NCBI GenBank assembly: GCA_002422685.1 | Contig: DITC01000011.1 | Location: 61,148-91,532 of the forward strand | Direction of reading: 5' to 3' | Source: Thauera sp. UBA6194 | GTDB lineage: Bacteria > Pseudomonadota > Gammaproteobacteria > Burkholderiales > Rhodocyclaceae | DNA: 30,385 nt | In this document: positions 23,913 through 30,385 of the stretch, piece after piece | How positions within the stretch are numbered: the first letter of the stretch is position 1 | Layout of the letters: each line of letters starts with the position of its first letter | The notes under the pieces: generated by a model | The model's input: the letters and a program-made list of their open reading frames with translations, nothing else | What the model was told of the DNA's origin: nothing | Database searches by the model: none | Program-made: the position numbers and the translations under genes

Positions 23913-24794
23913 TCATTGCGCCAGCGCCTTGCGGCGGCGGTCCATCAGGCGCCAGATGAACGGGGTGAAGATCAGCTGCATCGCCAGCTCCATCTTTCCG
24001 CCCGGCACCACGATGGTGTTGGCGCGGCTCATGAAGCTGTCGTTGATCATGTTGAGCAGGTAGGGAAAATCGATGCCCTTGGGGTTGGCGAAGCGGATCA
24101 CCACCATGGATTCGTCGGCGGTGGGGATGGCGCGCGCGATGAAGGGGTTGGAGGTGTCCACCATCGGCACGCGCTGGAAGTTCACATGCGTGCGGGCGAA
24201 CTGCGGGCAGATGTAATGCACGTAGTCGTGCATGCGGCGCAGGATGGTGTCGGTGACCGCCTCGGTGGAGTAGCCGCGCATGCTCTTGTCGCGGTTGAGC
24301 TTCTGGATCCATTCGAGGTTGATCACCGGCACCACGCCGATGAGCAGATCGACGAAGCGCGCGACGTCGATGTCCTCGTGCTGCACGGCGCCGTGCAGGC
24401 CTTCGTAGAACATCAGGTCGGTGCCGGTGGGCAGCTCCTCCCACGGGGTGAAGGTGCCGGGTTCCTGCTTCCAGGGCTCGGCCTCCTCGGCGCTGTGCAG
24501 GTATTTGCGGCGTTTGCCGGTCCCGGATTCGGCGTAGCTGCGAAACAGGTTCTCGATCTCGCCGAACAGGTTGGCTTCGGGGCCGAAGTGGCTCAGCTGG
24601 CAGTTGCCGTCGAGGTCGCAGGCGGCGAGCTTCTCGCGCATGGTCTTGCGGTCGTAGGCGTGGAAGCTGTCGCCCTCGATGACGGCGGCGGTGACGCTTT
24701 CGCGGCGAAAGATCTCCTCGAAGGTGCGCTGCACGGTGCTGGTGCCGGCGCCGGACGAGCCGGTGATGGCGACGATCGGGTGGCGTTCGGACAT
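23913..24794 (-). CDS. cbbP: Phosphoribulokinase (CbbP)
   Basis: Kinase of 293 residues that makes ribulose-1,5-bisphosphate, the RuBisCO substrate, and is a hallmark enzyme of the cycle. The P-loop GSSGAGTST is at residues 12-20, followed by EGDSFHAYDR near 40-49 with the catalytic acidic and histidine residues, and the Walker B-like LMFYEGLHGAV near 126-136. The length and style are those of the bacterial class I octameric enzyme, which has no regulatory cysteine pair of the plant type and usually responds to NADH and AMP. The ATG at 24794 has GGGGAGA upstream. It is 16 bases after cbbF. Confidence 0.95.
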   Translation of the reverse strand: MSERHPIVAITGSSGAGTSTVQRTFEEIFRRESVTAAVIEGDSFHAYDRKTMREKLAACDLDGNCQLSHFGPEANLFGEIENLFRSYAESGTGKRRKYLHSAEEAEPWKQEPGTFTPWEELPTGTDLMFYEGLHGAVQHEDIDVARFVDLLIGVVPVINLEWIQKLNRDKSMRGYSTEAVTDTILRRMHDYVHYICPQFARTHVNFQRVPMVDTSNPFIARAIPTADESMVVIRFANPKGIDFPYLLNMINDSFMSRANTIVVPGGKMELAMQLIFTPFIWRLMDRRRKALAQ

Positions 24795-24810
24795 GGTGTC
24801 TCCCCTTCCT

Positions 24811-25899
24811 TCATTGTGTGAATTCGGTGTCGCGGAACAGCGAGCGCGCGTTGAACAGCGGCAGCTCGTCCTGTTCGCCGCCGATGAGCGGCTCGTGGTG
24901 GTAGCGCTCGATGCGCTCGACCTCTTGCTTCGAGCCGAACACGAAGCCCACGCGCTGGTGCAGGCTCTCGGGCTGCACGTCGAGCACCGGGCGCACGCCG
25001 GTGCTGGCGCGCCCGCCGGCCTGCTCGATCAGGAAGCCGATCGGGTTGCACTCGTAGAGCAGGCGCAGCCGGCCGGGTTTGGCCGGGTCCTTGCGGTCGC
25101 GCGGGTACAGGAAGACGCCGCCGCGCATCAGGATGCGGTGGGTCTCGGCGACCAGCGAGGCGATCCAGCGCATGTTGAAGTCGACACCACGTGCGCCGGT
25201 GCGACCGGCCAGGCATTCGTCCACATAGCGGCGCACCGGCTGTTCCCAGAAGCGCGAGTTGGAGGCGTTGATGGCGAACTCGCGCGTGGTCTCGGGCACG
25301 CGGATGTCGGGGTGGGTGAGGTAGAACTCGCCGATGATCGGGTCGAGGGTGAAGCCGGCGACGCCGCTGCCGACCGACAGGATCAGCATCGTCGAAGGGC
25401 CGTAGATCGCGTAGCCGGCGGCGACTTGCTGGCTGCCAGGCTGCAGGAATTCTGCGGCAGCGGCGTCCTCGCCCGGGCGCGGCGCGCGCAGCACCGAGAA
25501 GATGGAACCGACCGCCACGTTGACGTCGATGTTGCTTGATCCGTCGAGCGGATCGAAGGCGAGCAGGTACTTGCCGCGCTGGTCGCTGGCCGCGAGCGGG
25601 ATGGGGGCTTCGTTCTCCTCCGACACCATGCCGGCGAGCTCGCCGCCCCAGTGCGTGGCGCGCAGGAAGATCTCGTCGGCGAGCACGTCGAGCTTCTTCT
25701 GTTCCTCGCCCTGCACATTGGTGCTGTCGCGGCTGCCGAGCACGTCGGCGAGCGCGCCATGGGCCACCGCGCGCGAGATCGCCTTGCAGGCCTGGGCGAC
25801 CTGCAGGATCAGCGCGTTGAGCTCGCCGGTGGCCTCGGGGTTGCGGCGGCGGTGTTCGATCAGGTATTCGGTGAGCGTGCTGCGGTCGAGGCTGAACAT
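24811..25899 (-). CDS. cbbF: Fructose-1,6-bisphosphatase class I (CbbF)
   Basis: Phosphatase of 362 residues acting on fructose-1,6-bisphosphate and, in many cbb operons, also on sedoheptulose-1,7-bisphosphate; no separate SBPase gene is present. Metal and substrate motifs are intact: MVSEENEAP near residue 90, FDPLDGSSNIDVNVAVG near 115-131, GFTLDPIIGEF, and the sugar-phosphate region YVDECLAGRTGARG. Near the C-terminus LYECNPIGFLIEQAGGRAS contains the last conserved acidic ligand. The ATG at 25899 has GGGGGAGACCACC directly upstream; an extension to 25977 would run into cbbX and lacks homology. It is 74 bases after cbbX. Confidence 0.94.
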   Translation of the reverse strand: MFSLDRSTLTEYLIEHRRRNPEATGELNALILQVAQACKAISRAVAHGALADVLGSRDSTNVQGEEQKKLDVLADEIFLRATHWGGELAGMVSEENEAPIPLAASDQRGKYLLAFDPLDGSSNIDVNVAVGSIFSVLRAPRPGEDAAAAEFLQPGSQQVAAGYAIYGPSTMLILSVGSGVAGFTLDPIIGEFYLTHPDIRVPETTREFAINASNSRFWEQPVRRYVDECLAGRTGARGVDFNMRWIASLVAETHRILMRGGVFLYPRDRKDPAKPGRLRLLYECNPIGFLIEQAGGRASTGVRPVLDVQPESLHQRVGFVFGSKQEVERIERYHHEPLIGGEQDELPLFNARSLFRDTEFTQ

Positions 25900-25973
25900 G
25901 GTGGTCTCCCCCGGCGTGGAGCCGGATCGCTGCTTGTCGTTATCGGTCGAGGTCGCGGGCCGGTGAGCGGCGC

Positions 25974-26885
25974 TCACTGCGCGCCGTCGGCCTCGGCCTG
26001 CTGGAAGTGGCGGCTGGCGCGCACGTCGGATTCGGTGATCGTGGTCAGCGCTTCGGCATCGACCGTGGCGCCGGAGTCGAACAGGCGCAGGGCCTGGCGC
26101 AGGCGCATGCGGTCGAGCGCGTTGCGCACGCTGCGCGCGTTGGCAAAGTGCGACTGGCGGCGGCGCAGCACGATGTATTCGTCGAAGGCGCGGCGTGCGG
26201 CCTCGTCGAAGCGGTAGTTCCAGCCCGCGAGCATGCGCTGGGCGATCTCGCCGAGCTCGTCGTTGCTGTAGTCGGGAAAGTCCACGTGGTGGGCGATGCG
26301 TGACTTCATGCCGGGGTTGGACTCGAAGAAGCGCTCCATGCGGTCGGCGTAGCCGGCGAGGATCACCACCAGGTCGTCGCGCTGGTTCTCCATCACCTGG
26401 AGCAGGATCTCGATCGCCTCCTGGCCGTAGTCCTTTTCGTTTTCGGGGCGGTAGAGGTAGTAGGCCTCGTCGATGAAGAGCACGCCGCCCATCGCGCGCT
26501 TGAGCACTTCCTTGGTCTTGGGCGCGGTGTGGCCGATGTACTGGCCGACGAGGTCGTCGCGGGTGACGGCGACCACGTGGCCGCGGCGGCAGTAGCCCAG
26601 CCGATGCAGGATCTCGGCCATGCGCATGGCCACCGTGGTCTTGCCGGTGCCGGGGTTGCCGCTGAAGCTCATGTGCAGCGAGGGGTGCTCGGTGGCCAGG
26701 CCGAGGCGCTGGCGCACGCGGTCGACGAGCAGCAGGGCGGCGATCTCGCGCACGCGGCGCTTGACCGGGGCGAGGCCAACGAGGTCGCGCTCGAGGGACT
26801 CGAGCACCTCGCCGATGCCGGCGTCGCGGAACTCGGCGGCTAGGTCGATGCTGGCGGTGGCGGGGGCCTGCTCGGGGGCGTTCAT
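25974..26885 (-). CDS. cbbX: Red-type RuBisCO activase CbbX (AAA+)
   Basis: AAA+ ATPase of 303 residues that, by family, pulls on the C-terminal tail of the red-type large subunit to release inhibitory sugar phosphates. Walker A GNPGTGKTT is at residues 76-84, the pore-loop YIG at 116-118, and Walker B VLFIDEA at 135-141; an arginine-rich lid follows. The matching form IC RuBisCO lies just upstream, so the pair is consistent. The ATG at 26885 has GGAGA upstream. The 191-base gap to cbbS carries the palindromic repeat 26951-27040. Confidence 0.95.
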   Translation of the reverse strand: MNAPEQAPATASIDLAAEFRDAGIGEVLESLERDLVGLAPVKRRVREIAALLLVDRVRQRLGLATEHPSLHMSFSGNPGTGKTTVAMRMAEILHRLGYCRRGHVVAVTRDDLVGQYIGHTAPKTKEVLKRAMGGVLFIDEAYYLYRPENEKDYGQEAIEILLQVMENQRDDLVVILAGYADRMERFFESNPGMKSRIAHHVDFPDYSNDELGEIAQRMLAGWNYRFDEAARRAFDEYIVLRRRQSHFANARSVRNALDRMRLRQALRLFDSGATVDAEALTTITESDVRASRHFQQAEADGAQ

Positions 26886-26950
26886 GGTCGCGTCTCCTGC
26901 GGGTGTCGGTTCATCGGGGCGTGGGTGGGCGTGTGCGCGGGCTCGCCGGC

Positions 26951-27040
26951 CGACCGGGAGATCTGCGCCGCTTGGCTGCGGAACTCGCGCGCTGCGCGCG
27001 CTCGGACAGTCCTCGCCGCGCTTCGCAGATCACCCGATCG
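26951..27040. repeat. Palindromic repeat element, copy 2, in the cbbS-cbbX spacer
   Basis: The outer arms 26951-26967 and 27024-27040 match at 15 of 17 positions. The core 26982-27008 differs from 65-91 in copy 1 at only two of 27 positions, and GGACAGTCCTCGCC (27004-27017) is shared with the hairpin in the cbbP-cbbT spacer. In the transcript it would fold into a long stem directly after cbbS. It could stabilise the cbbLS message or partly stop transcription into cbbX; premature termination after cbbS has been described in other cbb operons. The role here is inference. Confidence 0.7.
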
Positions 27041-27076
27041 GCCTCACGTCGTGGCGCGATCGGGGCGGCGCCTTGC

Positions 27077-27502
27077 TCATGGGGCGTAGCGCGCGCCTTC
27101 CGGAGCACGCCCGACGGCGTAGCTCTCCATCGTGTAGCGCAGCTTGCGGCCCTGGGTTTCCTGGCGGATGAGGCGGAAGCCCGGCTCGGCCGTAGGGCGC
27201 TGGACGATGAAGGACATGCGCACCGTCTCCCACCCCTTGGTCGAGTCGAAGGCGTTGATGCGGATGTAGTTCTCGGGATTGGCTTCGCGGCAGGCCTTGA
27301 GCTCGCCCATCACGCCGGCGGGGTCGCGCAGGTCGAACATCGGCAGGCCCCACATGTTCCAGTAGGTGTTGCGCGGGTGCGGGTCGTCGGTGAACTCGAG
27401 GGCGACCGCCCAGTTCTGCTCGAGGCAGTGGTTGATCTGCGCCGCGATCTGGGTGTCGGTAAGGTCGGGCAGGAAGGAAAAGCAGCCTTGGGTGATGCGC
27501 AT
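27077..27502 (-). CDS. cbbS: RuBisCO small subunit, form IC (CbbS)
   Basis: Small subunit of 141 residues that caps the RuBisCO L8 core. It begins MRITQGCFSFLPDLTD and has the N-terminal AQINHCLEQNWAVALEF, then HPRNTYWNMWGLPMFDLRD. It carries the C-terminal extension (FRLIRQETQGRKLRYTMESYAVGR region) that is typical of red-type small subunits and forms a beta-barrel in the holoenzyme pore. The ATG at 27502 has GAGGAGACACC upstream and lies 26 bases after the cbbL stop, a tight coupling that fits the need for equal subunit amounts. Confidence 0.95.
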   Translation of the reverse strand: MRITQGCFSFLPDLTDTQIAAQINHCLEQNWAVALEFTDDPHPRNTYWNMWGLPMFDLRDPAGVMGELKACREANPENYIRINAFDSTKGWETVRMSFIVQRPTAEPGFRLIRQETQGRKLRYTMESYAVGRAPEGARYAP

Positions 27503-27528
27503 GATGGTGTCTCCTCTGGCGCGATGGC

Positions 27529-28995
27529 TCAGGCCACGCTGGCGGTCGGCACGAAGTCGGACGTGTCGGTGCTGGTGTAGTTGAAGGTGATGTCGCCCCA
27601 GGTATCGAGCGCGGCGCGCAGCGGCTGGCACCACTTGGCGGCGTCGGCGAGGATCTGCGGGCCTTCGTTCACGATGTCGCGGCCTTCGTTGCGGGCGAGC
27701 ACCATGGATTCGAGCGCGACGCGGTTGGCGGTGGCGCCGGCCTGGATGCCCATCGGGTGGCCGATGGTGCCGCCGCCGAACTGCAGCACGCATTCGTCGC
27801 CGAACAGGTCGAGCAGCTGGTGCATCTGGCCGGCGTGGATGCCGCCCGAGGCGACCGGCATCACGCGCTTGATGCTGGCCCAGTCCTGGTCGAAGAACAG
27901 GCCGCGCGGCAGGTCCTGCTTGGTGTAGGTGTCGCGGCAGACGTTGTAGAAGCCCTGTACCGTCATCGGGTCGCCTTCGAGCTTGCCGACCGCGGTGCCG
28001 GCGTGCAGGTGATCGACGCCGGCCAGCCGCAGCCACTTGGCGATCACGCGGAAGCTGACGCCGTGGTTCTTCTGCCGGGTGTAGGTGCCGTGGCCGGCAC
28101 GGTGCATGTGCAGGATCATGTCGTTGTCGCGGCACCAGTTGCTGATCGACTGGATCGCGGTCCAGCCGATCACGAGGTCGATCATGACGATGCACGAGCC
28201 CAGCTCGCGGGCGAACTCGGCGCGCTTGTACATCTCCTCCATGGTGCCGGCGGTGATGTTGAGGTAGTGGCCCTTGGATTCGCCGGTCTGCGCCGCGGCC
28301 TGATTCACGCCTTCCATGCAGTACAGGAAGCGGTCGCGCCAGTGCATGAAGGGCTGCGAGTTGATGTTCTCGTCGTCCTTGGTGAAGTCCAGACCGCCGC
28401 GCAGGGCCTCATAGACCACGCGGCCGTAGTTCTTGCCCGACAGGCCGAGCTTGGGTTTCATCGTCGCGCCCAGCAGCGGGCGGCCGTATTTTTCCAGGCG
28501 CTCGCGCTCGACCACGATGCCGGTCGGCGGGCCGCGGAAGGTCTTCACGTAGGCCACCGGCAGGCGCATGTCCTCGAGGCGCGCGGCCTTCAGCGGCTTG
28601 AAGCTGAACACGTTGCCGATGATCGAGGCGGTGAGGTTGGCGATCGAACCTTCCTCGAACAGGTCGAGGTCGTAGGCGACCCAGCAGAAGTACTGGCCTT
28701 CCTGGCCGGGGACGGGGTCGATGCGGTAGGCCTTGGCGCGGTACTTGTCGCAGGCGGTGAGGCGGTCGGTCCACACCACCGTCCAGGTGGCGGTGGAGGA
28801 TTCGCCGGCGACCGCGGCGGCGGCTTCGATCGGATCCACGCCTTCTTGCGGGGTGATGCGGAAGACGGCGAGCACGTCGGTGTCCTTCGGCTCGTAGTCC
28901 GCGTCCCAGTAGCCCATCTGCGCGTACTTGAGCACGCCGGCCTGGTAGCGCTTCTTGGGATCGATGATCTGCTGCGGGGTGTCTGCGGCGCCCAT
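27529..28995 (-). CDS. cbbL: RuBisCO large subunit, form IC red-type (CbbL)
   Basis: Catalytic large subunit of 488 residues that carboxylates ribulose-1,5-bisphosphate. The active site is complete: K180 and K182 (TMKPKLGLS), the carbamylated lysine K206 with D208 and E209 (FTKDDEN), H298 (HMHRAGHG), H331 in VDHLHAG, loop-6 K338 (GTAVGKLEGD), and the phosphate-binding S383 (VASGGIHAG) with FGGGTIGHP at 406-414. Length and the start MGAADTPQQ resemble form IC enzymes of facultative autotrophs, and the adjacent cbbX supports red type. The ATG at 28995 has GGAAGGAGA in good position. First gene of the operon, divergent from cbbR. Confidence 0.97.
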   Translation of the reverse strand: MGAADTPQQIIDPKKRYQAGVLKYAQMGYWDADYEPKDTDVLAVFRITPQEGVDPIEAAAAVAGESSTATWTVVWTDRLTACDKYRAKAYRIDPVPGQEGQYFCWVAYDLDLFEEGSIANLTASIIGNVFSFKPLKAARLEDMRLPVAYVKTFRGPPTGIVVERERLEKYGRPLLGATMKPKLGLSGKNYGRVVYEALRGGLDFTKDDENINSQPFMHWRDRFLYCMEGVNQAAAQTGESKGHYLNITAGTMEEMYKRAEFARELGSCIVMIDLVIGWTAIQSISNWCRDNDMILHMHRAGHGTYTRQKNHGVSFRVIAKWLRLAGVDHLHAGTAVGKLEGDPMTVQGFYNVCRDTYTKQDLPRGLFFDQDWASIKRVMPVASGGIHAGQMHQLLDLFGDECVLQFGGGTIGHPMGIQAGATANRVALESMVLARNEGRDIVNEGPQILADAAKWCQPLRAALDTWGDITFNYTSTDTSDFVPTASVA

Positions 28996-29051
28996 GTCGT
29001 GTCTCCTTCCTTTTGTAGGCTGCGAGTGGTGTGTCAAGCAGTGGTGACTGG

Positions 29052-29107
29052 ACAATAAGGGTTCGCTCAAATAAGCTCCAATGACGTTTTATGCAAGTTT
29101 GAGATAA
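29052..29107. promoter_or_regulatory. cbbR-cbbL control region with LysR-type site
   Basis: TTAT-N11-ATAA at 29089-29107 is a textbook T-N11-A site for a LysR regulator. It ends nine bases before the cbbR start codon. For cbbL on the minus strand two promoters are possible: TTGGAG (29081-29076), 18 bases, TATTGT (29057-29052), or TTGCAT (29096-29091), 17 bases, TATTTG (29073-29068). The first places the LysR site near -52, the usual place for activation. CTCAAA (29066-29071) and TTTGAG (29098-29103) form an extra spaced inverted repeat. Confidence 0.55.
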
Positions 29108-29116
29108 GGTTTTCTG

Positions 29117-30037
29117 ATGAAGCTCGCCCAGCGTCTCACTCTCAAGCAGCTGCGCGCGTTGGTCGCCGTCGCCGACAGCGCCAGCTTCACCCAGGCCGCC
29201 CGGCTGCTGCACCTGACCCAGCCGGCGATCTCGATGCAGATCCGCGACGCCGAGGCCATCGTCGGGCAGGTGCTGGTCGATGGCCGGCGCGAGGTGCGCC
29301 TGACGCAGGCGGGGGCGGTGCTGGTGCGCGCGGCGCGGCAGGTGCTGCAAAGCCTGGAGCTGGCCGAGGTGGAGCTGAAGGCGCGCATGGGCGTGGCGGC
29401 CGGCACGCTGGACGTGGTGGCGATCACCACGGCGGAATACTTCGTGCCGTATCTGTTGGCGGAATTCGGACGCCGCTACCCGGAGATCAGCTTTCGCCTG
29501 ACGGTGGCCAACCGCGAGCATGTGCGTGCCCTGATCCAGGAGCAGCGTTGCGATGTGGCGATCATGGGCCAGCCGCCGCGCGGCCTGGACCTGCGCCGCA
29601 TCCCCTTCGCGCCGCACCGGCTGTCGTTCGTGGCGCGGCCCGATCACCGCCTCGCCGGGCGCAAGCGCATCCCGCCCGCGGCGCTCACCGACGAGCGTCT
29701 GCTGCTGCGCGAGCAGGGCTCGGGCACGCGCGACAACCTCGAGCGCTTCCTGCGTGCGCACGGCGTCAAGCCGCTCGCGGCCGATGAGCTGGGCAGCAAC
29801 GAGACCATCAAGCAGGCGGTGATGGCCGGCATGGGCATCGCCTTCCTGTCGCACCACACCTTCGCGATGGAGGTGGAGAGCGGGCGCCTGGTGCGCCTGG
29901 ACGTCGCCGACACGCCGGTGATCCGCGAGTGGAACGTGGTCTCGCGCACCGACCGCCCGATGACGCCGGCGCTCGATGCGCTGCTGGACTTCCTGCAGAC
30001 CGAAGGGGCGGCGCGGATGCGGGCGATGGAGCGCTGA
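29117..30037 (+). CDS. cbbR: LysR-type regulator of the cbb operon (CbbR)
   Basis: LysR-family regulator of 306 residues. The N-terminal winged helix-turn-helix spans about residues 8-65 (LKQLRALVAVADSASFTQAARLLHLTQPAISMQI region), followed by the linker helix and two alpha/beta effector domains starting near 95. By family and position it activates cbb transcription in response to metabolites of carbon and energy state. Its ATG has AGG seven bases upstream, and the TTAT-N11-ATAA site lies in its own leader, so autoregulation is likely. The identification as CbbR rests on divergence from cbbL as well as on similarity. A terminator hairpin follows. Confidence 0.92.
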   Translation: MKLAQRLTLKQLRALVAVADSASFTQAARLLHLTQPAISMQIRDAEAIVGQVLVDGRREVRLTQAGAVLVRAARQVLQSLELAEVELKARMGVAAGTLDVVAITTAEYFVPYLLAEFGRRYPEISFRLTVANREHVRALIQEQRCDVAIMGQPPRGLDLRRIPFAPHRLSFVARPDHRLAGRKRIPPAALTDERLLLREQGSGTRDNLERFLRAHGVKPLAADELGSNETIKQAVMAGMGIAFLSHHTFAMEVESGRLVRLDVADTPVIREWNVVSRTDRPMTPALDALLDFLQTEGAARMRAMER

Positions 30038-30068
30038 GGGCCTCGCAGCCGGTCAGCGCCCAAAATGC

Positions 30069-30093
30069 AAAACGCGCCACGAGGGCGCGTTTT
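30069..30093. terminator. Bidirectional terminator between cbbR and the second aldolase
   Basis: A perfect 10-base-pair stem (AAAACGCGCC at 30069-30078 and GGCGCGTTTT at 30084-30093) with loop ACGAG carries an A tract on one side and a T tract on the other. It can therefore end cbbR on the plus strand and the converging aldolase on the minus strand. Confidence 0.85.
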
Positions 30094-30117
30094 CAGGTGC
30101 TTCGGAGGCGGTGAAAC

Positions 30118-30385
30118 TCAGCGCACGATCTGCGTCAGCTCGCCGGCCTTGTAGCGTGCGGCCATCTTCTCGAGCGACACCGCCTTGATCTTCGAGGCCA
30201 TGCCGGCGCAGCCGAAGGCTTCGAAGCGCGCCTTGCACACCAGCTTGGCGGCCTCGCGCGCGGGCTTGTTGAACTCGCGCGGGTCGAACTTGGAGGGGTT
30301 CTCGACCAGGAACTTGCGCACCGCGCCGGTCATCGCCAGGCGGATGTCGGTGTCGATGTTGACCTTGCGCACGCCGTACTTGATG
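30118..30385 (-). CDS. Second fructose-bisphosphate aldolase class II, C-terminal part (runs off window)
   Basis: The last 88 codons plus stop of a class II aldolase are visible, and the frame is open to the window edge (IKYGVRKVNIDTD begins at the edge). It contains NIDTDIRLAM, FDPREFNKPAREAAK and RFEAFGCAGMAS, clearly paralogous to the C-terminus of CbbA at 19210 but with many substitutions and a longer tail ending ELTQIVR. An internal GTG could be taken as a start at 30372, but the homology continues past it, so the gene is only cut by the window. This copy is outside the cbb operon and is probably the glycolytic/gluconeogenic enzyme (inference). Confidence 0.9.
   Translation of the reverse strand, partial: IKYGVRKVNIDTDIRLAMTGAVRKFLVENPSKFDPREFNKPAREAAKLVCKARFEAFGCAGMASKIKAVSLEKMAARYKAGELTQIVR

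Noticed and set aside
29032..29037. Perfect TTGACA on the minus strand upstream of cbbL
   Set aside because: The nearest -10-like hexamer is only 14 bases away, and a 17-base spacer would place the -10 on the ribosome site of cbbL.
30118..30372. A small separate gene starting at GTG 30372
   Set aside because: Homology to the aldolase C-terminus continues past that codon to the window edge, so this is a cut gene and not a short one.

Overview
The window is high-GC chromosomal DNA from a proteobacterium. The gene content fits a betaproteobacterium of the Thauera/Azoarcus (Rhodocyclales) type, though Burkholderiales cannot be excluded. Three things point there: the lptD-surA-pdxA-rsmA cluster with divergent amgK-murU, a red-type (form IC) RuBisCO operon with cbbX and a divergent cbbR, and the general protein style. 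The assignment is inference from family knowledge. I see no tRNA, rRNA, CRISPR array, prophage or insertion sequence.

Left part (1-8060): a gene-free stretch carries a palindromic repeat element (31-130) and a minisatellite (215-325). Then come murU and amgK (minus strand, muramate recycling). Divergent from them is the envelope and maintenance cluster lptD (LPS export), surA (outer-membrane protein chaperone), pdxA (vitamin B6) and rsmA (16S rRNA dimethylation), which ends at a strong hairpin.

Middle part (8080-19067): single genes and small operons. They are a DUF2892 membrane protein beside a Crp/Fnr-type regulator, xthA (DNA repair), a higBA toxin-antitoxin module with a clear double operator, prlC (oligopeptidase A), a DUF2189 membrane protein, purC, a dadA-ridA pair for D-amino acid oxidation and imine clean-up, and a DUF3422-def pair with overlapping start and stop.

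Right part (19031-30385): a complete Calvin-Benson-Bassham operon on the minus strand in the order cbbL-cbbS-cbbX-cbbF-cbbP-cbbT-cbbK-cbbA, ending at a Rho-independent terminator at 19031-19067. The LysR regulator CbbR is divergent from cbbL, and a TTAT-N11-ATAA site lies in the shared intergenic region. Convergent with cbbR is the 3' end of a second class II fructose-bisphosphate aldolase. Together the operon encodes CO2 fixation (CbbLS), RuBisCO repair (CbbX), and most of the regeneration phase (FBPase, phosphoribulokinase, transketolase, aldolase) plus phosphoglycerate kinase. It lacks the cbbG, cbbE, cbbY and cbbZ genes that some related operons carry.

The least explained signals are non-coding. 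Three of the spacers inside the cbb operon (cbbS-cbbX, cbbP-cbbT, cbbT-cbbK) contain strong hairpins. Two of these share sequence with each other and with the element at 31-130, and the third resembles a REP element. I also flag a palindrome (8335-8350) just downstream of a good promoter for the DUF2892 gene. I did not find a clearly new multi-gene system.
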